The notes beneath the pieces are model-generated. The model did not search any database and had not been told where the DNA came from. It saw only the letters and a program-made list of their open reading frames with translations. A DNA stretch of 64,000 nucleotides from Fluctibacter halophilus. Its GTDB lineage: Bacteria > Pseudomonadota > Gammaproteobacteria > Enterobacterales > Alteromonadaceae. The position numbers and the translations under genes were made by a program. Positions 9,829 to 19,212 of the stretch are shown here, in pieces (the stretch's first letter is position 1; each line of letters starts with the position of its first letter). The stretch is from NCBI RefSeq assembly GCF_020687825.1, contig NZ_JAJEWP010000004.1, positions 124,001 to 188,000 on the forward strand, given 5' to 3'.

Positions 9829-10986
9829 ATGCAGACATTTCGACACGAAGATCTTGATGACGATATCCTCAACGACCTGCTGGAAGAAATCAACGAACTC
9901 TATGAAGCCAGTGAACAGACCCTGATAGAACTTGAACTACGCCCTCAGGACAATGAATTGCAGCGTGCTTTGTTCCGCTCGGTCCACACCATTAAGGGCG
10001 ATTTGGGATTGGTCAGTTTCACGCCGATGATCCCGTTACTGCAGCATGTCGAGGACTTGCTCGACTTCCTGCGTAAAGGGCAGATCCAGTATACCAGCAC
10101 CATGAGTGACTTAGTGTTACTGACCATGGACAGGGTCAAACTGTTTGTTGAGAGCTGCATTAAGTCGGGCGAAGCCCAGTATGATGAAGCACTGTACACC
10201 CAATTGGTTACGCACATCTCACGGATCACGCCGGAGAATGTCAGCCAGCATGAAAAACTGCTCGCTGAAGCAGTACTATTGCTGGATCCGAAATTGGATC
10301 AGACCCCTCAGGCTTCCGCCCAAGACATCGTCGCCGATGCCAAAGCATCACGCACGGTGACCCTGGCGAATACCGGTATCCCCAAGGGGATCAGCAAAGA
10401 GAAACAAATTGATGTGCTGTTTTTTCGTGAACTGATGAAGCCCATCGAGCGTCGCTCTATGTACTGGGAAGGCCGGGGAGATAGGATTGCCAAATTGGCG
10501 TTCTACATCAATCAACTGGCGGGTTCACCCATTGATGAAGACCAGCTCGCTGTTGCCTGCTATGTGCATGATTTTGGCATGGCATTTATGCCCCTCAAAG
10601 TCCTGCACAAGCGCGGTAAGCTTGACGATCAGGAATTCAACCTGATGCGTTCCCATGTGTATAAGAGCGCGCGGCTACTGGAACATCTGGACCAATGGAA
10701 TGATGCAAGAAAAATCGTCATGCAGCATCACGAGCGCATTGATGGTTCAGGCTATCCGCTGGGGCTGAAAGATGCTGATATTTGTGACGGTGCCAAATTG
10801 CTGGCGATTCTGGACACCTTTGACGCACTGACCCATGAACGGGCACACACCGGTCATGTGAAGCGACCGAAAAAACGCGCAGTAGTAGAAATTAACAAGG
10901 TTGCAGAGGGGCAGTTCTGTCCGCAATGGATGCGCCACTTTAATCACGGCATGGCCGCGTTATTAACGGCAGGCCCGCAATCCTGA
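9829..10986 (+). CDS. Hpt domain - HD-GYP domain protein
   Basis: A 385-aa cytoplasmic protein. Residues about 1-110 form a histidine phosphotransfer domain with the phospho-acceptor motif SVHTIKGDLGL. Residues about 200-380 form an HD-GYP phosphodiesterase domain with CYVHDFG, HHERIDGSGYP and ILDTFDALTHER. The HD, HH and Asp metal ligands are present, but the usual Lys of the HDxGK motif is Met here (HDFGM). It has no receiver domain. The natural reading is that a phosphorelay controls c-di-GMP breakdown through the Hpt histidine; no kinase is adjacent. It is monocistronic. Confidence 0.88.
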   Translation: MQTFRHEDLDDDILNDLLEEINELYEASEQTLIELELRPQDNELQRALFRSVHTIKGDLGLVSFTPMIPLLQHVEDLLDFLRKGQIQYTSTMSDLVLLTMDRVKLFVESCIKSGEAQYDEALYTQLVTHISRITPENVSQHEKLLAEAVLLLDPKLDQTPQASAQDIVADAKASRTVTLANTGIPKGISKEKQIDVLFFRELMKPIERRSMYWEGRGDRIAKLAFYINQLAGSPIDEDQLAVACYVHDFGMAFMPLKVLHKRGKLDDQEFNLMRSHVYKSARLLEHLDQWNDARKIVMQHHERIDGSGYPLGLKDADICDGAKLLAILDTFDALTHERAHTGHVKRPKKRAVVEINKVAEGQFCPQWMRHFNHGMAALLTAGPQS

Positions 10987-11014
10987 TACGCTGGGTAATA
11001 CGGCGCAAAACAGA

Positions 11015-11048
11015 AGTGGGCGTCAATAGGTTACATCAGACGCCCACT
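11015..11048. terminator. Inverted repeat between convergent genes
   Basis: A perfect 10-bp inverted repeat (11015-11024 and 11039-11048, arms AGTGGGCGTC and GACGCCCACT) with a 14-nt loop lies between the convergent HD-GYP and DUF3718 genes. It has no T tract on either side, so its role as a terminator is only likely. Confidence 0.5.
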
Positions 11049-11064
11049 CGCGTTACCGGCACAG

Positions 11065-11388
11065 TTACGCGCCTGCTTTTTCAATAAACGCAGCGACCTG
11101 CATTGCATTACGCTGGTTACTGAAGTCCTTCAGACCTTCACCGGCACAGGTCACACTGTTGTTTTCCAGAACTCGCTGCAGTACATCTTTCTGGCTGCCA
11201 CCCAAGGTACCAACAAAACGATTGATTGCCCGTTTGAACAGCACCACGTTGTCGGTCACGACCGCTTTGCAGAAACCGGCATAGTGCGTATCGCCAACGT
11301 ATTTTATGTTATTGTCTTGGACACTTGCCTGAACGCTTAGTGTCAAACCCAGTGCCAGCATTGCAGTAGGAAGCATTACCTTTTTCAT
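11065..11388 (-). CDS. DUF3718-like small secreted protein
   Basis: A 107-aa protein. The start ATG 11388 follows GAGGTG at good spacing, and the longer frame to 11439 adds a non-signal-like extension. Residues 1-21 are a signal peptide (ending SVQAS). The mature part has two cysteines in FCKAVV and VTCAGEG, which could form a disulfide. It resembles the DUF3718 family of Shewanella and Alteromonas, which has no known function. Confidence 0.7.
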   Translation of the reverse strand: MKKVMLPTAMLALGLTLSVQASVQDNNIKYVGDTHYAGFCKAVVTDNVVLFKRAINRFVGTLGGSQKDVLQRVLENNSVTCAGEGLKDFSNQRNAMQVAAFIEKAGA

Positions 11389-11763
11389 ATTACACCTCAT
11401 GTAGTGAACACAGTTATGTTGACCAATCATCAACAGCACAAAGTGTAATTTTATTTCATAATAAATGTTGTTTTATTACTGAAAACAAGAATTGAACAGA
11501 ACGTTAATAGCGCATTCAGCATCTCTGAAAATAATTCAAGTTATTGTATTTAATACACTTTAAGAGTTTATGATATTCAATGCAGGAATAAAGATATAAA
11601 TTATAACTCTATACATGACGTAGTATTATTACAAAATGGGTTGTTTATTTATCCGTCAAAAGTGCATTTGTTAACGGATTGCTATCACTGATCAGCAAAT
11701 TGGCAACCCTAGCGACAAAGAAATGCAGCAAAGGGGCTACTACAGCCCCTTCATTTTGGAATG
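11389..11763. other. AT-rich intergenic region
   Basis: About 375 nt, clearly richer in A+T than its surroundings, between the DUF3718 gene and the end of ilvH. It holds the promoter of the DUF3718 gene and the ilvIH terminator. I see no other gene or repeat. Confidence 0.6.
11731..11751 (-). terminator. Probable terminator of ilvIH
   Basis: An 8-bp perfect stem (11731-11738 with 11744-11751, AAGGGGCT/AGCCCCTT) lies 13 nt after the ilvH stop. On the minus strand it is followed by an interrupted T-rich tract. Confidence 0.65.
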
Positions 11764-12261
11764 TTAAGGGCGCAACGCTTTTTCACCACGGGCAAGACCA
11801 CAAACCCCGGTGCGTGAAGATTCGATGATATCGGTATATTGCGCGATGGTACTGGAAAAGGCATCCAGTTTGTCGCTGGCACCGGTCAGTTGGATGGTAT
11901 AGTTGTTGGCGTGCACATCGACCACCTGCCCCCGGAAAATGTCCACATTGCGCTTCACTTCTGCCCGCGCCTGTTCGGTACGGGTAGCCACTTTTATCAA
12001 CATCAGTTCACGTTCTACATGCTGACCTTCGGTCAGATCAGTGACACGCAAGACGTCGACCAGTTTATTCACCTGCTTGGTAATTTGTTCAATCACCTTG
12101 TCGTCGCCGTGGCTGACAATTGTCAATCGCGACAGGCTAGCATCATCGGTTGGCGCCACGCACAAGGAGTCCACATTGAATCCCCGTTGCGAAAACAAGC
12201 CAACAATCCGTGACAAAGCCCCTGGTTCATTTTCCATCAATACTGAAATAATACGTCTCAT
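11764..12261 (-). CDS. ilvH: Acetolactate synthase III, regulatory small subunit
   Basis: A 165-aa regulatory subunit that binds valine and activates the large subunit IlvI. It has the N-terminal ACT domain (RRIISVLMENEPGALSRIVGLFSQRGFN) and the C-terminal domain typical of IlvH. Its length equals E. coli IlvH (163 aa) within a few residues. The ATG shares one base with the ilvI stop (TGATG), so translation is coupled. Confidence 0.97.
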   Translation of the reverse strand: MRRIISVLMENEPGALSRIVGLFSQRGFNVDSLCVAPTDDASLSRLTIVSHGDDKVIEQITKQVNKLVDVLRVTDLTEGQHVERELMLIKVATRTEQARAEVKRNVDIFRGQVVDVHANNYTIQLTGASDKLDAFSSTIAQYTDIIESSRTGVCGLARGEKALRP

Positions 12262-13979
12262 CAGGTACGCTCCGTCTTGCTCAATCTCATGTCATCCATC
12301 GCCCCATACTTAATTTGCATCGGGTACACGTGCTCATTCTGGTCAATCGCAATGTCCATAAACACCAGGCGGTCTTTATGTTCAAAACAACGCTTCATTG
12401 CTTCATCAAGCTGATCGGGATGTTCAACTTTGATCCCAACGTGACCATAGGCTTCTGCCAGTTTGACAAAATCCGGCATGGAATCCATGTAGGAGTGGGA
12501 ATGGCGTCCTTTATAAATCATATCCTGCCATTGGCGCACCATACCCAACGCACGGTTATTCAGAGAAATGACTTTGATCGGTAAATCATATTGTAAGCAG
12601 GTTGAGAGCTCCTGAATGTTCATCTGGATGCTGCCGTCTCCGGTCACCACCACGGATGTTGCATCAGGGTGAGCAAACTGCACGCCCATCGCAGCCGGCA
12701 AGCCGAAGCCCATGGTGCCCAGACCACCGGAGTTGATCCAGCGGCGAGGCTTGGCAAAGGGGTAATACAGCGCGGCAAACATCTGATGTTGACCAACGTC
12801 CGAGCTGACAAATGCATCCCCATTGGTGTGTTTGTAGAGTGCTTCGATGACCTGTTGAGGTTTAATCTGCTCACTGTCTTTCTGATACGACAAACATTGG
12901 CGTCCACGCCATTGCTCGATCTGTTTCCACCAATCCGCCAGCAATTCCTGTTGCCGGGAAAGATCCTCATTGCGCAGATGTTCGATGACTTGGGTCACCA
13001 CGGTATCAACGCTGCCGACAACCGGCACGTGGGCGTTGACCGTTTTGGAAATTGACGCCGGATCAATATCCACATGCACAATGGTGGCATGAGGGCAAAA
13101 CTTTTCGACATTGTTGGTCACCCGATCGTCAAAGCGGGCGCCCAGCGCCAGAATGCAATCGGCGTTGTGCATGGTTTTATTGGCTTCCAGCGTACCATGC
13201 ATGCCCAGCATGCCGACAAACTGTGGATGAACACCGGAAAAAGCGCCTAATCCCATTAATGTGCAGGTGACCGGTGCATTTAACATTTCAGCCAACTCGG
13301 TCACCAGACCATCTGCACCACTGGCTATGGCCCCACCACCAACATACAACACAGGACGTTTGGCCTTGGCCAGCAAAGCCACCGCTTTGCGGATCTGTTT
13401 TCCATGGCCTTTAACGGTCGGATTATAGGAGCGCATATGAATGTGCTCAGGGTAATGATAGGGATGGCTTTCCTGAATATTGACGATGTCTTTGGGCAGA
13501 TCCACCACCACCGGACCCGGTCGTCCGCTGTTAGCAATGTAGTAGGCCTTGGCAATCGCGGTTGGAATGTCTTCCGCCCGTTTGACCAGGAAACTGTGCT
13601 TTACGATGGGTCGGGAACAACCCACCATATCGGTTTCCTGAAAGGCATCCTCACCAATGTGCATGGAAGGCACCTGGCCTGACAAAATCACCATCGGGAT
13701 AGAGTCCATGTAGGCCGTCGCAATACCGGTCAGGGTATTGGTTGCACCTGGCCCTGATGTCACCAGTACCGTACCGGTTTTGCCGGTTGAGCGCGCGTAA
13801 CCGTCAGCCATGTGTGCAGCAGCCTGCTCATGACGCACGAGCACGTGTTTGACATCATCCTGGGCAAAAAGCGCATCATATATATCCAAAACGGCTCCAC
13901 CCGGATAGCCGAACACATGTTCAACTCCCGCATCTTTGAGCGCACGCACTACCATGGCTGCACCTGACATCATTTCCAC
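12261..13979 (-). CDS. ilvI: Acetolactate synthase III, catalytic large subunit
   Basis: A 572-aa thiamine diphosphate enzyme for the first common step of valine, leucine and isoleucine synthesis. It starts [14 protein letters not shown] like E. coli IlvI. The ThDP-activating Glu lies in [16 protein letters not shown] and the ThDP/Mg motif in [12 protein letters not shown]. An AGGAGG is present upstream but 13 nt from the ATG; a GTGGAA is closer. It forms an operon with ilvH. Confidence 0.97.
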   Translation of the reverse strand: MEMMSGAAMVVRALKDAGVEHVFGYPGGAVLDIYDALFAQDDVKHVLVRHEQAAAHMADGYARSTGKTGTVLVTSGPGATNTLTGIATAYMDSIPMVILSGQVPSMHIGEDAFQETDMVGCSRPIVKHSFLVKRAEDIPTAIAKAYYIANSGRPGPVVVDLPKDIVNIQESHPYHYPEHIHMRSYNPTVKGHGKQIRKAVALLAKAKRPVLYVGGGAIASGADGLVTELAEMLNAPVTCTLMGLGAFSGVHPQFVGMLGMHGTLEANKTMHNADCILALGARFDDRVTNNVEKFCPHATIVHVDIDPASISKTVNAHVPVVGSVDTVVTQVIEHLRNEDLSRQQELLADWWKQIEQWRGRQCLSYQKDSEQIKPQQVIEALYKHTNGDAFVSSDVGQHQMFAALYYPFAKPRRWINSGGLGTMGFGLPAAMGVQFAHPDATSVVVTGDGSIQMNIQELSTCLQYDLPIKVISLNNRALGMVRQWQDMIYKGRHSHSYMDSMPDFVKLAEAYGHVGIKVEHPDQLDEAMKRCFEHKDRLVFMDIAIDQNEHVYPMQIKYGAMDDMRLSKTERT

Positions 13980-14080
13980 GAACCTGCCTCCTTCGGTATA
14001 AATGGGTGAGAAAATCGACGATGAGCCCCGACTATAACTGAGGGATTAGGAAGATAAAACAGCAAAAACGGGGAAAGTGA

Positions 14081-14120
14081 GATATATATCCTCATATATA
14101 ATATTTTTAGGATATACATC
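14081..14120. promoter_or_regulatory. AT-rich inverted repeat upstream of ilvIH
   Basis: Arms GATATATATCC (14081-14091) and GGATATACATC (14110-14120) match as an inverted repeat in 10 of 11 positions, separated by 18 AT-rich nt. It lies about 100 nt upstream of ilvI. In E. coli, Lrp binds several AT-rich sites at this position; whether Lrp binds here is inference. Confidence 0.4.
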
Positions 14121-14248
14121 ACACAATGGAACGAAATATGGCCGCAAAATAGGACAATTTACATTCCATTAACACCCTGCTGGGTGCATGGCGAAACCCG
14201 GTTACGAGCCGAACACCAATGCTCCGCCAAACAGGCAATCTCAGCACA

Positions 14249-14623
14249 CTAATCGTCGTCAAGGGACAGTTCAAGATCACTGCTGGAATCGGTGTCATCA
14301 CTGTCCACATCCAACTCTGCCGGTCGACTGCCATGAATGCTACCGAGCTTAGGTCGATTGATGCGCTGCTGGTATTTCACCCAGGCTTTTTCGGCCGGAC
14401 TCTGCGGTTCTCGCTGACCAAACGCGGCCTCGATAAAGCCCTTGTCTTCGTCAGTCTGAGGGGCAATGACCCCGTCGACTAACGCGGCAATCAAGCAGCC
14501 GTACTGACTCAAGGCTTTACTTTCGTTGATGGAAAAATCGCCCGAGCGCGAAAATCCATAAGGATAATGCTTGGGATCACTAAACAATCGCTTGACCAGC
14601 GATTCCCGGGTAACCGTCGCCAT
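14249..14623 (-). CDS. maoP: Macrodomain Ori organisation protein MaoP (DUF413)
   Basis: A 124-aa protein of the YifE/MaoP family. The diagnostic stretch is DPKHYPYGFSRSGDFSI, followed by REPQSPAEKAWVKY and INRPK, in the same order as E. coli YifE. The C-terminus is a very acidic Asp/Ser tail. In E. coli, MaoP acts with the DNA site maoS to organise the Ori macrodomain. It is monocistronic, upstream of ilvIH and in the same direction. Confidence 0.85.
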   Translation of the reverse strand: MATVTRESLVKRLFSDPKHYPYGFSRSGDFSINESKALSQYGCLIAALVDGVIAPQTDEDKGFIEAAFGQREPQSPAEKAWVKYQQRINRPKLGSIHGSRPAELDVDSDDTDSSSDLELSLDDD

Positions 14624-14740
14624 GCCACCGCTCTCTCATTCATCCTTGCATGCCCATCACGCAAGGTTTACGAATGTAATAGAAGCTAATTGCAACACTG
14701 TCAAACCAAAAACGATGACAATTGTAAGACGGTTAAAAAC

Positions 14741-15229
14741 TTACCGTTTGGGTACCCAGGCCCAGATCATTTCCGCTTTGACCGGCTCAATATTGGCCGC
14801 GTCAGTTATGGTCACGGCAACACTCACATCCCCTTTGTCCTGTGACTGCATCAGGGCAATCTGTTCATCGGTCAACGATGCGGTAACGGTAATATCACCG
14901 GTCGCACGCTTGATGTAATCGAGATGCATGGTTTTGATCAGCGGCAGTTTGTCGCCGGGCAGGTTTATGCCAACAATGAAGCCACTGGCGGACTCGGCCA
15001 GTAGCGCAGTAGCTGCGGCATGCACACCACCAATGTGGTTCTGCGCTTTTTTGATATTGCGCTGCCGATAAGTGACTTGCTTGCCATCGGTGCCCAGAAT
15101 GTCGAGACTGACGGTGCCGGCCAATTTGACCTTATGACGAAACATCCAGGTGATTAAGCGGCGGCTGAGCCAATCCGGGTAGGTATTGACCTTGTCAACA
15201 AACGCGCGCAAGGGATTCTTATTGGCCAT
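14741..15229 (-). CDS. DUF4442 hotdog-fold thioesterase-like protein
   Basis: A 162-aa protein; ATG 15229 is preferred because GGAG sits nine nt upstream. The pattern fits the DUF4442/PaaI-like hotdog fold: a central helix segment HIGGVHAAATALLAESASG, then strands KTMHLDYIKRATGDITVTASL. These proteins are thought to act on acyl-CoA thioesters, but the substrate is unknown. It stands alone between the receptor gene and maoP. Confidence 0.75.
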   Translation of the reverse strand: MANKNPLRAFVDKVNTYPDWLSRRLITWMFRHKVKLAGTVSLDILGTDGKQVTYRQRNIKKAQNHIGGVHAAATALLAESASGFIVGINLPGDKLPLIKTMHLDYIKRATGDITVTASLTDEQIALMQSQDKGDVSVAVTITDAANIEPVKAEMIWAWVPKR

Positions 15230-15301
15230 GTGAGTGATCTCCATCTGGTATGACCAGCTGAGTGTGCCAAGCTCACTGGCAAAGCACAAGGTTTTTAAAC
15301 A

Positions 15302-15329
15302 ACAAAGCCCGGACCAGGCCGGGCTTTGT
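15302..15329. terminator. Terminator hairpin downstream of the TonB receptor
   Basis: An 11-bp perfect stem (15302-15312 with 15319-15329, ACAAAGCCCGG/CCGGGCTTTGT) with a 6-nt loop lies 14 nt after the receptor stop. Short T runs on both sides would allow it to work in both directions. Confidence 0.8.
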
Positions 15330-15343
15330 GAGGGTTTTGCCCA

Positions 15344-18300
15344 TTACATCCGGACGTTAAAGCCCATAAACACGTAACGCCCCCGGGCACTGACCGGATA
15401 GGCATAGTTGGTGATAAAGGGCTCTTCGTCGGTGACATTGTTGATACCACCGTAGACTTCCAGATTATCATCCAGCACATAGCGGGCATTCAGGTCGTGG
15501 ATCCACATGTCATCCATGAACACGGCATCACCGTAGAGCGCCTGTGCAGTTTCAATCTCTACATAGGCCAACAGCATTTCATCCACATACTGCCCTTGCC
15601 AACCCACCGTCAGGTTTTCATATTGCCATTGCAAGGTCACATTGCCGGCCAACTCGGGGCGACGTATCTCACCCAACTCCGGGTCAACATCGGTCAAATC
15701 CAGTGGATTGTTAAAGTCATTCAGTTCATCCACTTTGGTCCCGGCAATGCCAAACTCGAAGCGATGTTTATCGACCTCGAACTGATAATCCAGGGTAAAG
15801 TCATAACCACTGGTCTCCCGTTTGGCAAAGTTGATGGAGGTTGACTTCATAAAGTTAAAGCCACCGTAAAAGATCGAGTCAGGATCGCTGTTTCTCGCCA
15901 ACAATTCGCAGAACTGTGGATTCAGACTGTTGCCCTGATAACAGCCATCGGCAATGTTCTGGTCACTTATTGCATTAACCGCATCGTCCAGTTGGATGTC
16001 CCAGTAGTCAACACTGATGCTTAACCCTTCTACAAATTCAGGGGTATACACAAACCCGATGGTGGTGGTTTCAGCGGTTTCTTCCTGCAAATCAGGGTTA
16101 CCGCCGGTCAGGCCACCAAACGCCGCAGACAACGGGTCACTGAAGGCATAATTGCCCTCATCATCAAACGGGTCCAGTCCAATGGTGGCAAAATCAGCCA
16201 CACAATTAGCCTGTGTATTGTTGGCGAGCTCCACCAGACCATTTTCACGCAGAGCCTGAATCTGTGCGGCATCGCAAGGGTCCGCTGGCCGGAAGGTGGT
16301 GCCCACTTCCGGACCAAACAGCTCGGTCACGTTAGGCGCGCGCACTGCCTCGGAAATGTTGGCGCGAATGCGCAAGTCTTCAAACGGTGCCCACACCACT
16401 TTGGCAAGCCACGTGGTGGTGGTGCCGATGGTCGTGTAGTCCGAGTAGCGCGCCGCCAAATCCAATGTCAGTTCTGATGCCAGCGGCGCATCGTAGAGCA
16501 GCGGAATCGACACTTCGCCGAACACTTCGGTCACTTCATAGCCGCCCCTTTCATTACGTGTGGTGGTCATTGGCCGGAAGGTCAGTTTGGTATTGCCAGA
16601 ATAGTCGGCCACATTGGTACCGGCGGTAAAGGCAGAACCTTCGGGTAACACACCGCGCTGCCAGGGATCAAAAGTGGCGGTTGATTCTTCTTTGCGGTAT
16701 TCCCCGCCCATCGCGAACGCGATGGGGCCCGCGGGCAACTCAAAATACTCGGACAAATCACCCGCCAGAGTAGCCGACAAGACAGTCTGTTCCAGGGTCA
16801 ATTGATCCCGTTCGGTGACGGTCACCCAGTCTACCGCCTCCTGGGTGATGCCGGTTCTGCCGGCCCAGATATTCAGCGGTACACACTGCCCTGCCCCGGG
16901 GGTAAAGGTGAAATAACCAGGGTCATAATCTGGAATGTTGAACGGCGTGCCCATGGCCGGCGCGTTTGGATCAACGTCAGCACGACAGGCCGGATTGCCG
17001 GTGGCCGGATCGATCACCGCATCAATTGCCGCCATAAAGCGGTCCACAACCACCGAATTGTAACGGGTGGATTCGCGCTTAAACTTGCCGTAAACGGCAC
17101 TAAGCTCGTAGTTCCAACCGTTTTCCATATAACCACGGATGCCACCAACGATGCGCAAGGTGTCACGCTCGGTTTTGGTGTTCCCTTCGCCGATACCGAT
17201 AGGATCGATGGTGATCCCGACACCGCCGGTCTGCTCAGCCACCGGACGAATAAAGTCCGGCAGGAAGGGGTTATCCGGCGCGCCCAACAACAGATCCCAG
17301 AAAGACGTGGGTTGAAAGCCATTTTCGACTTCCTGCATGGCATATTTGAGCTCACCGTAGAGGGTCACATCGTCGGTCAAATCGTAACGGCTCAACAGGT
17401 TAATGTTGATTTTTTCTTCCGGGATCAACAGCCAGCTGTCCTGCTGCTGAATGGTATTGAATGAGTCACCGTAAAAACCCTGAAAGCCATTGGCCACCAA
17501 GCCATCCTGTACCGGACGATAGTTACCATCTTCAGTGACATTCCAGCATCCACCCAGGGCGCCAAACGCATCTGCAGCAAACGACGAGTTGTATCCGGTG
17601 AAAGAGTCGTAACAATCCGGCACACCGTTATTGTCCAAATCAATTGGGGTGGCGGCGTCAAACCCGGCGAAGGTAAAGGCGTTGCCGGGCACAATGTAAC
17701 CGTATCCCGAAGTGAACGGGAAGGTCCGTCCTGGCAGCACAGCACGTTGAGGTGCGGCCGCAGCGGCGGCAATATAACTCAATTCAGATTGGGTCAGGTT
17801 TGGCGCACTGCCAAACGCTTCTTGGTATAAACTGACAAATTCTTCGGCACTGCCGGGGACCGCCAGTCCGAAGCTGACCCGATCATTGGCCGGACTGTAG
17901 TAGTTGGCAAAATTGGGCATATCACCGGAGATATCCCCCTGTTGAAAACGTTTCGCAGGGTTAACCCAGTCCCGCCCGGAGCCAATGAACACGCCGCCAT
18001 CCCGCTGTGAGGCTCTTAAGCCATCGTCTTTGGCATACTCGATACTGATGGCAACATTACCGCGATCATTATCGAAGTTTTCTCCAAAGGTGGTAGCCAA
18101 CACAAATTGCTGGGCATCTCCCTCACTGGATTGGCCAACACGGGCATCAAACTCAAAGCCCTCGTAACTGTCTTCCAGTATGAAGTTAACCACGCCGGTC
18201 ACTGCATCAGCACCGTAAACCGCGGATGCACCGCCGGTCAGCACTTCAACACTCTTGATCAATTGCGACGGAATTGAACCGATATCCACCGCCGACGAAC

Positions 18301-18715
18301 CTTGGGCACCGCCCACATGGCGCTTACCATTGACCAGCACCAACGTCCGGTTGGCGCCCAAACCACGCAGACTGAGAATGTTCGCACCTGCGGCAAACGC
18401 TTCGCCGTTGTTGGCATTGGCGGAACCGGTGGTGGTTGAAGAAAACAGTGCCGGAACATCGTTCATCACATCAACGATGTTGAACTCACCGGAGGACTTA
18501 ATTTCCTCCGTTGACACCGATTGGATCGGCGAACTTGATGCCAGATTCACATCCCTTGCAATGCGTGAACCGGTGATCACCACCCGTTCTACGTCTTGGG
18601 TCGGGGTGTCTGTTTGTGCCGCTTCCTGCGCGTACGTCATCCCACTGAAAGTCGCTGCTGCCAAGGCAATCGCAATTGCAGAGTGGCGCAGCACATTGTG
18701 TTTTTGTGCTGTCAT
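15344..18715 (-). CDS. TonB-dependent outer-membrane receptor
   Basis: A 1123-aa protein with a signal peptide (residues 1-29, ending SGMTYA). The plug domain contains VERVVITGSRIARD, LRGLGANRTLVLVNGKRHVGG and SAVYGADAVTGVVNFI. A 22-strand barrel follows, ending in VFMGFNVRM with an aromatic close to the C-terminus. It belongs to the large receptor type common in Alteromonadales and Caulobacter, which usually imports peptides, glycans or other large nutrients rather than ferric siderophores. No transport or degradation partner is beside it, so the ligand cannot be named. It is divergent from the RND operon. Confidence 0.93.
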   Translation of the reverse strand: MTAQKHNVLRHSAIAIALAAATFSGMTYAQEAAQTDTPTQDVERVVITGSRIARDVNLASSSPIQSVSTEEIKSSGEFNIVDVMNDVPALFSSTTTGSANANNGEAFAAGANILSLRGLGANRTLVLVNGKRHVGGAQGSSAVDIGSIPSQLIKSVEVLTGGASAVYGADAVTGVVNFILEDSYEGFEFDARVGQSSEGDAQQFVLATTFGENFDNDRGNVAISIEYAKDDGLRASQRDGGVFIGSGRDWVNPAKRFQQGDISGDMPNFANYYSPANDRVSFGLAVPGSAEEFVSLYQEAFGSAPNLTQSELSYIAAAAAAPQRAVLPGRTFPFTSGYGYIVPGNAFTFAGFDAATPIDLDNNGVPDCYDSFTGYNSSFAADAFGALGGCWNVTEDGNYRPVQDGLVANGFQGFYGDSFNTIQQQDSWLLIPEEKININLLSRYDLTDDVTLYGELKYAMQEVENGFQPTSFWDLLLGAPDNPFLPDFIRPVAEQTGGVGITIDPIGIGEGNTKTERDTLRIVGGIRGYMENGWNYELSAVYGKFKRESTRYNSVVVDRFMAAIDAVIDPATGNPACRADVDPNAPAMGTPFNIPDYDPGYFTFTPGAGQCVPLNIWAGRTGITQEAVDWVTVTERDQLTLEQTVLSATLAGDLSEYFELPAGPIAFAMGGEYRKEESTATFDPWQRGVLPEGSAFTAGTNVADYSGNTKLTFRPMTTTRNERGGYEVTEVFGEVSIPLLYDAPLASELTLDLAARYSDYTTIGTTTTWLAKVVWAPFEDLRIRANISEAVRAPNVTELFGPEVGTTFRPADPCDAAQIQALRENGLVELANNTQANCVADFATIGLDPFDDEGNYAFSDPLSAAFGGLTGGNPDLQEETAETTTIGFVYTPEFVEGLSISVDYWDIQLDDAVNAISDQNIADGCYQGNSLNPQFCELLARNSDPDSIFYGGFNFMKSTSINFAKRETSGYDFTLDYQFEVDKHRFEFGIAGTKVDELNDFNNPLDLTDVDPELGEIRRPELAGNVTLQWQYENLTVGWQGQYVDEMLLAYVEIETAQALYGDAVFMDDMWIHDLNARYVLDDNLEVYGGINNVTDEEPFITNYAYPVSARGRYVFMGFNVRM

Positions 18716-19212
18716 GTGTGTCTCCAGTAAGTGGGTGAAGCCATTGGCCCACTACTAATAACAGCATAAAACGTGCCCTTATCAAGGTTTAACTCCCTGA
18801 AAATATTCGGCTTTTCAGTCAGCATCTGCATATTTATGCACTATTTCCACCTTCAGCCAGCCGTTAGCAAGCCCGGTAACGGACTAAAGCACCAACATTG
18901 TGCAACTGGCTACCTCCTGGAACACAGCGCATACGGGCTTGTACGACGAATGCCCGGCACAGGTCAGTGTTTGCACAACAATCGTACAAATTCTGGGCAT
19001 GAATGATTATTCATGGGCTTAACACCGGTAAAATTGGCCTGAAATTGGTCGACATTTTTATGGAATGCATCTTATTCGCATTTAACGTCACAAAAATTGC
19101 TGACATGCTATGGCGCTTTTACCCTTGTACCGGGAGTGCTACTCCCATAATGACAGTGATCAAATTCAACAAACATCACGTACCCAGATGTTGGACACAA
19201 AGAGGTTAGCCC
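18716..19212. other. Divergent intergenic region with palindromes
   Basis: About 500 nt between the receptor and RND operon starts. No gene is seen. It contains a 14-nt perfect palindrome (18827-18840, TGCATATTTATGCA) about 112 nt upstream of the receptor ATG and an 18-nt palindrome at 18998-19015 listed separately. Confidence 0.6.
18998..19015. promoter_or_regulatory. Perfect 18-bp palindrome matching the ArgR box
   Basis: CATGAAT-GATT-ATTCATG. The core TGAAT-N4-ATTCA fits the E. coli ARG box consensus in both half-sites. It lies about 200 nt upstream of the RND adaptor gene and about 280 nt upstream of the receptor gene. A single box is weak for ArgR, so a TetR-type operator is an alternative. 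Confidence 0.45.
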
